A program made the translations under genes and the position numbers. Positions 52,701 to 62,697 of a stretch of 64,000 nucleotides of DNA are shown one piece after another (position 1 is the first letter of the stretch; every line of letters starts with the position of its first letter). The notes under the pieces were generated by a model. That model was not told the DNA's origin, ran no database searches, and worked only from the letters and a program-made list of their open reading frames with translations. The stretch comes from Paraspadella gotoi. Taxonomy: Eukaryota; Chaetognatha. The DNA is taken from positions 11,675,896 through 11,739,895 of the forward strand of contig CM119271.1 in assembly GCA_051294375.1 (NCBI GenBank), read 5' to 3'.

Positions 52701-53942
52701 AGAACGACTATAATAAGTGTATTTGGCGAAACTAAGGATATTATCTATTTAAACCCGCTTTTGGTATTTACTTTTGAACTTAAGAGCCTCGATTAAAACA
52801 CACACACAGACACACTCTCTCACTCTCACCTCATCATAACGAGCGTTCTCGGGCAAAACCACTAGGGAGAATGCCTCCGCGGGGTCCGCCTTTAAACTGG
52901 CGGCGTAGACGGAGAACCTTCGCGTCTCATCGCCGAAGGTGAAAGGGATGTGAGAGAGAATGTCCCAGTCGCGGATGGATCCTCTCCACTGACCCCTTTC
53001 CTTCGGCCGCAAGATGGAGGCGGCTTTGGCGACGACAGAGCGGAGGGTGTTCTCCACGACCCGTTGGAGTCGCTCGTCGAGGATCGAGGACGAGGACCTC
53101 GACTCTTCCTCCTTGCAGAGTGTGAAGTATTCCGGAGCGGAGGTTTCGGAGGGCGAGAGAGAGAGGCTTCTTTCGTTGAAAGAAGTCGGTTCATCATCGT
53201 GGACGCCGTTGGTGAAGAGGGTCGTCGTCGTCGTCGTTTTCGTCTTCGTCTTCGTCGTCGCCTCAACATTCGAAAGAATCTCGATATGAATTTCTCCATT
53301 TTCCTTTTGATCAAAAGGAATTTTTTCGCGACTTTTTTGGTTCCTCTCTTCCTCTTCTCTTTTCTTCTCTTCTTCTCTCATCTTCCTTTCTTGAGAATCG
53401 ACATTTTCCCGCCATTTTTTCAACGACCTCCTTCGCGGATAAGGCTTCGGGGCGGCAGCGGGGTCGCGGCCCTGATTCGGGGCTACCTTGTCCCAAACCC
53501 GATTGGAGACGTCTTTGACCCAAACCCGGTCCGCGCCAGATTTGTTCTTTGGTTTAGAAGAATCGAAGAGAGGCTCGGAAATTGAGTAGAGAGCTCCTCC
53601 GTTGATCGGCTCCAGGTAATCGTCGGAAAGAAAGTCATCGCTGGAGCAAAGGCTTTTGTTGTTGATAGTCGGTGGCTGCGGCTGCGGCTGCAGCGGCGGC
53701 GGCGGCGGAGACGCTTCACTCTCGTTGGAAGAACCGGAACAGACGGAGGAATCTGGAGCAAAATTTTAATTAAATTATTAATTTAATTAAAAACTATAAA
53801 CTCTTCCCCGACTATAGATTTAAATCTAAATTTTACCCACAACTAAACTTACCCGTCGAGGCGAACTTGGCTTCCCTACTGGCTTTTCGCGGCGGAGGCA
53901 TCGGACCGAGATTCGGTTTTTTCGGAATGAAAGGTTTTCGAC

Positions 53943-53973
<31 letters not shown>

Positions 53974-55479
53974 ATCGTTGGACGAGGAGGTGGCAGCGGA
54001 AGTGGCATTGGGGACGGAAGGCGATGGCGAGGCGGCTGATGAGGTCGACGAAGCGTTGGACTTAAAACTTTCGCCGGGCGGCGACGCGGCGGCGGATTTG
54101 GCGGCGAAACGAAAAGGCGAATGAGCGGAAGGTGAAGTCGGCGTCTTGGGCGGCGGGACTTTAGGACGCTCCTTCGGCGAGAGGGCTTTGGGTTTTTTGA
54201 CGCCGGTTGGTAGCGACGCGCCCGACGCTTTTCCTCGTGGAGACGCGGCGCCGATATTCGGTGACGCCATTTTGATTGAAGAATCGCCGCCGGCGCCCCC
54301 GAAAACGGCGGCGCTCACGACCGGCCCGCCCATGGACGGAGTGGGCGGCGCCGAGATTTGCTTGACGACGATTTCTCTCTCCAAATGAGCGACGAAGGAT
54401 TCCCCGGTTCCGGCAACGACGAGACGTCGTTGCGGTTCCTTTTCGAAGAGAGGATCGTCTCGACGAGCCGCTCGAGCGCCGGGCGAAGACGGCGTAGATA
54501 CGTTGGGCGTGGAATTAGCGGCGCCGCGAGGCCATCGATCCAATCGTAACATCTCCATGAGGCGGACGGAGAGTTTCTTTCCTTCAGAGGCGCAGGACAA
54601 ATGATCGTCGAGTGACTTTTGTTTGAGCAAAGGAGGTCGTCGTCGTTGTTGTCGTTCCGTCCTTGAGGCGACGTCAACTCTCGAGTCGACGGCGGGATCG
54701 AGGCTTTTCGATCGTCGAGGAATCTTGGCGAAGAGATTGGTGAGTCGCGCGGATGGAGCTTGAAGGGCGGCCAAGACCTTGACGCGTGCCACTTCAGTCA
54801 ACGGGGTGGCGGCGGAGGGTCGACCTTTATCAAGGCGAGAAGTCGGACGCGGTTCGTGAAGAGAGTTGAGCGATTTGGTGGAGGCCATCCCTTTGACGCC
54901 GTCCGGACGCGAAGGCCGTTGAGGCGGCGATTTCGCGTTAGAATCGGCGTCGTTTTTCTTTGATTTTAAAACGACGAATCTCCGCGGCGCGGCTCCGTTG
55001 GTGGCGCCGGAGGCAGCGGTGTCTCCGGCGATCATTTCCGACACGGGATCATAGATGTTGGAGGCGAGAGTGCCGGAGCAATCTTTGCTTGAGGGAGACG
55101 TCGACCGCTGGGAACTTTGAAAGCTGTAGAAGCTGCAGACGTCATCGTCGATTCCGGAATAGAGGTTTTCTCCGCGACCCGGCAGCTGCTGCGCCACCCG
55201 CTCCAGCGTTCCTATGCAGGGTTCGCCGATCGGTTCGTAGAGACCGGCGTCGCTTGAGACAGAGCTCCGCTTACGAATGACTTGGTTTCTCTCTTCGTCG
55301 CCATTAAATTCTTGGGTCGGCGCCCGATCCAGCGGGGCGCGAGTTAGAGGCCCCCGGTTAATTGGCGCCGGGCCGTGGAGGAAGCTCGAACGCGCGTGGA
55401 CGATCGTCGGTCCAGCGTCGATCTCCGAGACTGTGGGTTCCGGCGCCGCGACGTGGGCGGCGCCTCGTTTGGACGCCAT
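40225..55479 (-). CDS. PEAK-family pseudokinase scaffold, split by an ~11.3 kb intron
   Basis: Four exons: 55479-53853, 53752-52830, 52532-52383 and 41079-40225. Phases fit, giving 1184 aa. PEAK1/PRAG1-type proteins are catalytically dead kinases that scaffold Src and Grb2 signalling through tyrosine motifs. Exon 1 is disordered with candidate phosphotyrosines (GLYEPIGEP, ENLYSGI, NIYDPVSEM), Ser/Pro-rich runs and poly-Ala. Exon 2 ends in the kinase N-lobe (WRGSIRDWDILSHIPF, FSLVVLPEN). Exon 3 continues it (NEILPRFQPQVFFPIVGVFQV). Exon 4 has the C-lobe: ASLLLQLLEAAIAF, with no HRD or DFG visible, an acidic insert, then VEEFLHR, GALQRLGAELDPRAF and EEALVLEKMIHLML. These match PEAK1 in order (LLLLQLCSGLEHL, GLQQLAGMLLNANP, MKRTLLMIKFAEK). 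That exon 4 belongs to exons 1-3 is inference from phase and domain order. Confidence 0.62.
41612..41636. other. Assembly gap (25 N)
   Basis: The gap falls exactly where the left arm of the inverted repeat enters its tRNA-like head, suggesting the palindrome defeated assembly. Any sequence joined across it is uncertain. Confidence 0.98.
44750..45290 (+). pseudogene. DIRS reverse transcriptase remnant
   Basis: Successive frames show YSQIFLVPKRWGMRPIL, then SRDAYLH (the DAY motif), YPLQSLPFGFATGP (the LPFG motif), and GIRCFLHNDIMILGSQ, where active relatives have a YxDD-type centre; here it reads HND. LGLQWEGRS marks the region after the palm. At least three frame changes occur between these motifs. 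Confidence 0.8.
45690..46115 (+). pseudogene. DIRS RNase H / connection remnant
   Basis: One frame reads DWHLSPQVFRRISKRLGCPVDL, then DALSRQ and FIPLSFDP. This resembles the end of the RNase H region of DIRS and Ngaro elements (DW.LSP.VF..I...G.P.VDLFA). It is broken on both sides. Confidence 0.65.
46370..47172 (+). pseudogene. DIRS tyrosine recombinase remnant
   Basis: Fragments in shifting frames: YDRVWRCF, DGLSYSTVNCKIGYLRYFASCGW, DGSPVGQHPWSAVAKGVFQKGPP, and near the end SFAKGVDTDVI with a GHRPSSVSTV-like frame where the catalytic C-terminus should be. The order matches DIRS recombinases. No intact Arg...His-x-x-Arg...Tyr set can be read. Confidence 0.7.
47626..48690. mobile_element. ~1.05 kb AT-rich insertion with inverted ends in the palindrome arm
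   Basis: This block interrupts the match between the two arms (the right arm is continuous near 49985). Its ends are inverted: GTTCCGATAACGTTA on the left, and GTTCGATAAACGTTA as the reverse complement of the right end. Sub-terminal AACCGTTAA motifs repeat on both sides. It has no coding capacity, so it fits a non-autonomous DNA transposon. No clear target duplication was seen. Confidence 0.6.
51165..51245 (+). repeat. tRNA-like (SINE-type) head in the right palindrome arm
   Basis: TGGTGCCGGAGGCAAG resembles a Pol III A box. TTCGCCTCCCAACC resembles an anticodon arm. CCGGG-GTTCTAG-CCCGG (51229-51245) is a perfect 5 bp T-stem with a seven-base loop and a B box. The reverse complement occurs at 41637-41712 up to the N gap. 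No acceptor stem pairs, so this is a tRNA-derived repeat, not a tRNA gene. Confidence 0.7.
51799..51978. mobile_element. Foldback MITE with ~58 bp inverted ends
   Basis: ACAGTTCATTATTATTTCAT... at 51799-51857 is the near-exact reverse complement of 51920-51978, with a ~60 bp AT-rich loop. There is no coding capacity. It lies outside the large palindrome. Confidence 0.85.
52060..52372 (+). repeat. Diverged extra copy of the palindrome-arm sequence
   Basis: It follows the right-arm segment at ~49575-49885: CACCTGCTAAAACTT, CCTCTGACAG, an A-rich run, then TTACTGCAATATGCAAAT. It has the same orientation and ends about 11 bases from the PEAK-like exon 3 donor. Confidence 0.7.
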
Positions 55480-55951
55480 GCTGGAATGGCGCGCCGAAGT
55501 TTAGAATGTTTTTTATTTCGGAGTTGTTTATTCCTGTCTTTCCACAGTAGCCAGAGGGCAGAGGTGTAATAACATGCCTGCGTGTTCGCGTGGGCTCCCC
55601 AACAACGCCGCGACCCGGTCACCATCCGTTGCACAAATATCAGATCCTTCGGCGGGTTTTACGTTGAGCATTTTCACCTTCGGAGCCGAAGCTTATATAT
55701 GTTAAAAATAAGATGGAAAAGCCATGTCAATACTAACTATCGGCGTTAAAAAACAGATCTCCATAATGTATATTGCATACCAATAAATACACACAAATAA
55801 AACTTGGAGAGGCAGAAATAAATACATAACTTGGAAGAAAAGGCTGAGGTGAATGTGTGAAAGACTTCGAAAGAAAAATACAGAAAATTAAGTCATGAAT
55901 AATTTAATAATTCGAAGAAAAAAAAATTATATTAAGCGCCCTACCGCACGA
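55480..55951. other. Spacer between the ankyrin-RING and PEAK-like genes
   Basis: 472 bp. The half next to the PEAK-like start is GC-rich (55480-55690); the rest is AT-rich. No separate feature recognised. Confidence 0.55.
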
Positions 55952-57061
55952 TCAACGGTAAATTCTCAACGTCTTATTGACCAAAGTCCTGCAATACGGA
56001 CAAACCGACAATTCGTTGGAACACTGATGACACACGCAATGACCGCAAGGATCCAGCGCCGTGTTTGATTGGTTCTCTAGGCAAATGCTGCATTCTGATT
56101 GGCCGATTTTCTCGCCTTCGATCGGACGATCGTTTCTTTTCTTGACGGCCACGCCCACCGTTTCCGTTTCGAGCTGCGAGAGAACGAGATCCAATTTGCT
56201 CGAGAATCGATCGAGAAATGGACGCGAATCGAGTCCGTATCGCGAATCCGTCTCCACGATCCTTCGTGCTGCGTCGAGGAGGCCGCGCTCGAGACCGCGT
56301 GCCATCTCGGCCGCCGTCAGCCCCTCGGCGTCTTTATCCCCAGTAGAGACTCCGCCGCGAAAGGCAAAGTCGAGGACTTCGAGAGCGCGGTCGAGGGAAA
56401 GGAGGTTGGGTTCGAGTCGACTCACGACCAAGTGAAGGATCGTTCGACCCTGCGGAGTCTTCCGTCGCGGATCCGCTCCCGATTCCGTCAACGTCTTCAG
56501 CGTACCGGCGAGGCAAGGCAGCGGCGCTTTTAGCACGGCGCTCATTATCGGCGTCAGGCCGCGCGAATCTTCGGCGTTAGGGTCGACGCCGTGATCGAGA
56601 GAAAAGTTAAGTCCGTTGAGGCATCCGGCGGAGGCGGCCAGATGCGCCGGGGTCTCTCCGTCGTCGGAGAGGATCGTCAAGGATGCCCCGGCGCGGAGGA
56701 GACGATGAAGGAAGGCCCCGTCGGTGGAGCGTTGAATCGCCGTCAGAAACGGAGTCGTCGAGGGTAAAAATCCCAAAAAGGAAAACTTGAAATTGGGGTC
56801 GAGGGAAAAGTGAGAGGAAGAGAGCAATAAACGCGAGAGATGATCGTAATCCGGACGCCAGGGAAGATTCAAGTAAGGACTCCAGTACTGATAGCAGACG
56901 ACCAAGAGGCAAACGTTGAGGAGATAATTGAGGAGTCGACGAGCGAGTCGAGCCAAGGCTAAGAGAAGATGCTCGCCTAGGGTGGCCAGACTACGTCGAT
57001 CCTCGTCGTCCAAAAAATGGAAAATCCAAAGAAAAACGATCACGAAAATGAGATACATCAT
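55952..57061 (-). CDS. Ankyrin-repeat membrane protein with C-terminal RING finger
   Basis: One uninterrupted exon of 369 aa, the only intronless gene here. The N-terminus MMYLIFVIVFLWIFHFL is a strong hydrophobic segment (signal anchor), and a second one lies near residues 42-57 (YLLNVCLLVVCYQYW). Ankyrin repeats follow: TPFLTAIQRSTDGAFLHRLLRAGAS, DDGETPAHLAASAGCLNGLNFSLDHGVDPN, RGLTPIMSAVL and GRTILHLVVSRLE. The last 50 residues form a C3HC4 RING of the MUL1/IAP type: CSICLENQSNTALDPCGHCVCHQC...CPYC. A membrane-anchored E3 ubiquitin ligase is the natural inference. I do not recognise a named orthologue. Confidence 0.8.
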   Translation of the reverse strand: MMYLIFVIVFLWIFHFLDDEDRRSLATLGEHLLLALARLARRLLNYLLNVCLLVVCYQYWSPYLNLPWRPDYDHLSRLLLSSSHFSLDPNFKFSFLGFLPSTTPFLTAIQRSTDGAFLHRLLRAGASLTILSDDGETPAHLAASAGCLNGLNFSLDHGVDPNAEDSRGLTPIMSAVLKAPLPCLAGTLKTLTESGADPRRKTPQGRTILHLVVSRLEPNLLSLDRALEVLDFAFRGGVSTGDKDAEGLTAAEMARGLERGLLDAARRIVETDSRYGLDSRPFLDRFSSKLDLVLSQLETETVGVAVKKRNDRPIEGEKIGQSECSICLENQSNTALDPCGHCVCHQCSNELSVCPYCRTLVNKTLRIYR

Positions 57062-57242
57062 CGCATTTATCGGGTTCTCGGAAGTCTCCCCCCGGTTTTT
57101 CCCCTTTCCCCGACCAAAAAGTTGACTGCAATAAAAAAATCAATTTTGATCACAAATCGCTTTTGTAAACAATAAATAAAGTAAAAAAAAATAGAACATG
57201 ACATTTTTTATTAACGATGTGACTAAATCCAAAGCTCATTGT

Positions 57243-59637
57243 TCACGGACGCTCCTTCATTTTATCGATCGTTGTTTCAACGAATTGACTAAAGGATTTT
57301 CCCAAAATCTCTCCTTTCCCTCTCTCGTCGAACAATCTCGTGCAATGACCCGTCACGGGATCGAGCAAAGCGGGTCGATGTTCCACCAATAAAACGACCA
57401 AAATCTCTAAAAGTGAACCGTATGACCCAGATTGTTGAGCCGATTGCAAGGCCATCGACGAGACGAGACGCGGGGGAGGAATGTCTCTCTCTCTGTCATC
57501 TTCTTTGTCGGAGGAAACCTCCTCCTCAAATTCCAAACATTTCAACAGAGAAGACAAAACTTGAATCGGATTTCGAAGAGAAAAAAACTCGAATTTATCG
57601 AGAATCGAATTCAATTTTTCATCTTCGTCGCCGACGAAATCTCTCAACAACATCGAGCAATAAGAGGAAACGGAGAGTCCGTCGCCTTTGGAATGGATCG
57701 TCGAGTGTCTTCTATCCCGCATCGTCTCGCAAAATCGAATCAAATCCGGCGCCAACTCCTCCTCGAGCGGCGACTTGATCCTCGTCTCTCCAAGTCGACG
57801 AGCCGCTTCGACGAGGGTCGTTCCGCTCGTGTCGTCGGCGCCTCTGACGAAGGATTCCATCTCCGCAACGATCTTGGACATTCCAGATTGGAAAAAGTTG
57901 TTCTCCCGTCGTCCTCGGATGATCAACCGATAGAGGCCGCTTCTCGTCGCGGCGATCGGATGCGGAGATCGTCCTCGAACAAAGGAACACTCCTCATCCA
58001 ACAACGGATCGACGTCGCGTCGGCTCGGATCCCAAGACAACTTGGAATTGGCGGCCAAATCGTAAACCTCGATGCCAGAATTTGGACAGACGATTGCCAA
58101 ATAACTGGCCGATTTGATGGAGTAAAGGAACCGAGTTTGACCGACGGAAGTCAATTGCAAAGTCTTGGACCAACGAGCGACGTCTCTCGTCTCGGACCAC
58201 ACCCACCCGTCAGCGGTCAAGAGCATCATAGTTCGTCGTCGACGATCCACGAAAAAGTCGAGGATTTTCACGTCTTCACCAGGAATCGACGAGACTCTCG
58301 AGCGAAGAATCTCGCGGAGGCGGAGGGAGTCGATCCTTCGATCTTCTATCCCGGAGGCGGAAGCGTTGAGGAGGCGAAGGCCGGTCGCTTCCGGAGTCCA
58401 GACGAAGGCGAGACCGAGAGTGGAAGGGAAATGGTTTTGGATCCAGACGACGGCGGAATCGTGGAAGGTTCGAAGGCGGGAAAAGGGGAGTCCGTCGAGA
58501 AGGAGAGTCGGGCTTCCGAAGGTGCGCTCCGTTTCGTCGTCGTCTGCTTCTCTTTTCGTCGGTAAGAAGAGACGCCAAAAGCTGAAGGAAATACATAATT
58601 ATAAAATGATACGCTAATGGGAAAAAAATTATGCAATGGCCTTTTAAACTCATTTGCATTTAGAAACATTATAGACATTGAATTAAAAATGCAAATGGAT
58701 TCATAGAAATAATTGAGTTTTTTAATGTTTTAAAATAAATCTGAAGTGACATACAAACGTAATACGTAAATCTTGTTTAAATTTCATTAACCAAAATATT
58801 ATTTCAATAATGACTATCCGCCCGTCGCACCTGAAACCAAAATCTCCTTCGCTCTCGACTTCGCGTTGAATCCAAACGAGGACGTGAGACACGACGCCGG
58901 CGGCGACGACGACTGACCGACCGGCGTCGAAGCAACGACAGGAAGAGGCGCGCGTCCAACCGGCGTGGGGATCGTCGACGTCGCACGAGTCGTGGTCGCC
59001 ATGGAAACGCCATTCTTGCAGAGAACCGTTTTCGAAGGTGATCCAATAACGGTCGTCTGAAAATCAGAGGGGCAAGTCTGGACTCGCTGAGAAATGGTTT
59101 TTTTTTGGTTTTATTTAACGGAGAAAACACAAATGTTATTCTCTTGTAAGACTGATGGATGCTTTAACCCAAATAGCCAGTCTAAAGTCGGAGAAATTAG
59201 ATAATTTTTATATTGGTTGTACCAATTTCATATAATATAGTACCTCGTAAAACTATCCCGCTCTTATTTACTATTTTTTTTTGGTTATTATTATTTCATT
59301 TTATTTTTTTTAAGCCTAAAATCCTTGACGAACCGGAAAAACCCCTCGAGACGTCCACGACTTTTCCGTCGGCTTCGCCAGAGATGCTAAGCCGACAAGC
59401 GTCGGTCATCGGTCCCTTCACGACTCGGACGTCGAAGGCGGCGAAAGTGGACGAGCCGCTCGAGTTTCTTGAAGACACGAAGAGGTGACCGGGAAATGTC
59501 CAGAGCGAAACTGGGTTCGTCTCTTCGGTGATTAAAGTGATTAACTCATCTTCTCGATCGAATCTCACTCGAGAAGAAGAAGAAGAAGCGAGTTTGTCTC
59601 TGGTCAAGTTTTTCCAAGGTTCCAAATAATAACTCAT
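57243..59637 (-). CDS. Unrecognised protein, possible beta-propeller plus helical tail
   Basis: Three exons: 59637 to about 59334 (or 59343), 59056-58831 and 58581-57243, giving about 620 aa. Two candidate donors for exon 1, both G|GTT, keep the phase, so its end is uncertain by nine bases. I do not recognise the family. The first ~400 residues have strand-like repeats with WD-type ends (YWITFENGSLQEWRFHGD, AVVWIQNHFPSTLGLAFVWTPEATGLRLLN, MMLLTADGWVWSETRD, YLAIVCPNSGIEVYDLAAN, TRSGLYRLII). The last ~220 are helical and acidic. The layout resembles trafficking or nuclear-pore propeller-solenoid proteins; a weak likeness to HPS6-type proteins is not enough to name it. Confidence 0.7.
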
Positions 59638-59894
59638 TTTTAGTCTTTTTTTGTTAAACTACTCATAAGTTAACGAAATATCGAAGGATCCATTATAAAT
59701 AAAAGTTTAAATAAATCCAGTCTCCTCGAACTGGCTGGGATTAAAAACCCAAATCGGCGAATCCCAAACGGAACAGATCCATCCGTTTTTTGCCCATTGA
59801 GGCTTTTAATATTTCAAACTCCATATCTTAACCTAGAAACAAATTCTATAATCGATAAACCAATATATATATAAACCGTTAGGCAAAAAAAAAT

Positions 59895-62150
59895 TTAAGC
59901 CAACCATTCGACTAGTCGAAAACAAACTGCGATCACGAGAAAGACGAAACTAATTCTAAACCACAAAGGAAGATGATTCTCTCTTTGAGTTTCGGGTTGT
60001 GAGGAAGATTTTTTCTCCTTCGTTTCACAGACGCGTGAATCGTTATCACAAGAAGCAGCGCTTGATCCACAAGCAGAGTTCACTTCGCCACATCCAGATT
60101 TCTCCTCGCCGCATTCGCAGCTGGATCCGCCGCAGCCGCCGCCACCGCAGCTCTCATCCCCGCAGCAGTCGCCATCCGCCGTAGAAATCTTCGCCGCTAA
60201 CCCGAACCTCTCCCGCCCCACCGCTTTTCTCCCCCCTTTCTCCTGCCCGGGCAACGGCCTCCCTTTCAAAAAGTGTTTGCCCGTCTCGTAAATGTCCACG
60301 AGGATCATCTTCCCCAAGTATCCCTCCTCCAAGGGCACGAGGACTTGCTCGTAGAACTTGTTGTGTCCCACAAAGTGTTTCTTGTCGTGAGAGAGTTCGG
60401 TGACGAGGACGCTCTGTCTCTCTCCGAGTCGATGATCGTAAGTCGTGTAAGAGTTGAAGAGAGTCGAGACGGATCTCGTTCTTCTCTTCACTTCTTGAGG
60501 ATCGACTCGAATCATCTTCGCCGCCGGAGTTCCCGGTCGAGGAAAGAATTGATTGATGAACAACGAAGGAAATTTAAAATCTTCCACGAGAGAGAGAGTC
60601 TCTTCGAAATCCGATTCGGTCTCCGTAGGAAATCCGCAAATCACGTCCGTCGCTATAGTAACGCCGGGCACTCGATCGCGCAGCGTCCTGGCGACGCGTT
60701 CGAAGTCGGCGCGACAATACTCGCGTCGCATTTCCGTCAAGACGGCGTCGCTTCCGCTCTGGACGGGGACGTGGAGGAAGGCGTAGACCCGGGGGTGGGC
60801 GAGGATCTTCGCCATCTCGTCGAGATGCTCGAGGATGTAAGGAGGATTCGTCATACCGAGGCGGAGCATGCATCCTGGGATAATGGAGGACCTCAATTAA
60901 AGTAATATAAAATTGAGTTATTAAACATTTCCATTACAAATTAATATTAACAACTACCAGTATAGCTAAAAATATCGGAATTACTTTTTTATGACGAATT
61001 TTAGTACGAATCGTAATGACAACTCTTACCTTCAGGAATGACCTCCACCAATTTCCACAACAACTCCGGCAGGGAGACTCCAATGTCTCGTCCATAGGCG
61101 CCGGTGTCTTCAGAGGTGAGCCAGATCTCGACGACGCCCTCGTCGAAGGCGGCGACGGCGCGGGCGACGATCTCATCGGGCGAGTAGGAGCCGAGATCTC
61201 CGCGAGCGTGTTTGGTCTTGCAGTAAGTGCATTGGTTGAGGCAGCCGGTGTTGATGGCGATGATCTCGATGAGGGCGTTCTTGCGGATCTTGGGAAGATC
61301 GAGTCGAGCTCCACCGGCTTTGCGGCCTCCGCTCGACTTCTTTTGGTTTAAGAGGCGGACGGAGTGGCCTGAAGAGATGATAAGAGTTAAAAACGTTTGT
61401 AAATGATGCACTTCATAACAAGAATTAAACAATTTTCGAAGAACCCTCTCACCTTTGAGAGTCTCCTCAACGACTTCCGTGACGCGGTCGATCTGTTGAA
61501 CTCCGATGATGCTGAGTCCTTGGATGTACTGCAACTTCGGCTGCGCCTGCGGGATGCAGCCTTAAGCCAAGGAAATTAAATATGTTAATAAAGTATTAAT
61601 CATCTAACCAACAAAGATCCGCCTCCCAAACAAACAAACTCACCGGCGACGACGACGCATTTCCCGGAATTCCTCGCCGAAAGAATCTCGTTCCGGAAAT
61701 GATCCTCCGCCGGGGTCTTGACCGTGCAGCTGTTGAGCAGCCAAAGATCCGCTTCCTTCTATCATCGACGATCGAGTAACCGAAGGCGGCCAGTTGTCCG
61801 GCCATGTACTCGCCGTCCGAATTGTTATGCGCGCATCCCCACGTCTTCAGTACATACGCGCTGCGTGCCGGGAATGAGGCTTTTCTCGACGGGAGCGGCG
61901 GCTGCGGAGTCGGCAGCAGGAGCAGCGGCAGCCGCGTCGGGAGATTCTAGTTTTTTACGCTTTTTCTTAACTTTGGGGAGAATTTGTCTCTTGGTCGCGG
62001 TTCGATCGTTGCCTGATAAGTTTAAATGATAATTTAATCTTTTATTATTGTTAAAAAATAAACTAATTTACCGTGAGTCAAAAGGTCACCCAGAACCCCG
62101 ATGTCTTCGATGTCGTCCGTCAAACTTTCGTCGCATTCGATCGGCGCCAT
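59895..62150 (-). CDS. CDKAL1: tRNA methylthiotransferase CDKAL1, with two frameshifts in exon 2
   Basis: Five exons: 62150-62072, 62012-61644, 61560-61453, 61368-61030 and 60874-59895, about 624 aa. Converts t6A37 to ms2t6A37 in tRNA-Lys(UUU), using two Fe-S clusters. Start [18 protein letters not shown] matches the family. N-terminal cluster: [49 protein letters not shown]. Radical-SAM site: [18 protein letters not shown]. Then [53 protein letters not shown], the TRAM domain (VLVTELS...FYEQVLVP) and a C-terminal membrane anchor ([16 protein letters not shown]). Between ~61760 and ~61857 the family sequence is read one base out of frame; a +1 and a -1 shift cancel, and the plain frame hits a stop. 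A Cys-rich insert precedes the anchor. Confidence 0.88.
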
Positions 62151-62697
62151 TTTTGTTTCATTTGAGTCTTGTGACAAAAAAAACATTACATAAACAAACA
62201 AACAAACAGACCCAACAATCAAATAAGAAAATATACTCGAGCAATAGATCACAAAATGGCGATAAATCAACAAACCCATAAAAGTTTTTTTTTTAGAAAT
62301 ATACGGAAACGCGATGAAAAGTAGAGACGGGCTCACGAAAAAAATGATATCCGTTTTTTTTCTGACCAGACACGGTTACTATCAAACTTTTATGAAATTT
62401 TACATATAGAATCTTAATGACTAAATAAATAAAACTATCGAGGCGCATTTAGATATTCAACCCCTGAGAGAGATACAGGGCCCTGGGGCTAATTTTTGAC
62501 TGTGGGGCTATATCTCGGCTCGGGGATCAAATATTAAAATTCGCCTCAGTAGTTCTAATTGTATTCCCATAGGAATCGTGCATACAAAATTTCAACAAAT
62601 TTGGTCGAGAAGTCTATTCTGGGTCAGGAAAAATCCCGGTATCATTTTATATATGAAGCCTTCTGTTTTAAAAGTGCAAAATGTCCGAGGATCGACT
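62151..62697. other. Spacer between TP53RK and CDKAL1
   Basis: 547 bp. The part at 62450-62660 is less AT-rich (CCCTGAGAGAGATACAGGGCCCTGGGGCT) and looks like a fragment of some repeat or 3' UTR, but I could not place it. Confidence 0.5.

Noticed and set aside
57432-58565. Long plus-strand open frame of 377 codons
   Set aside because: It is antisense to the minus-strand gene, whose frame continues in phase across exon junctions; the plus frame has a random, Arg/Ser-rich composition.
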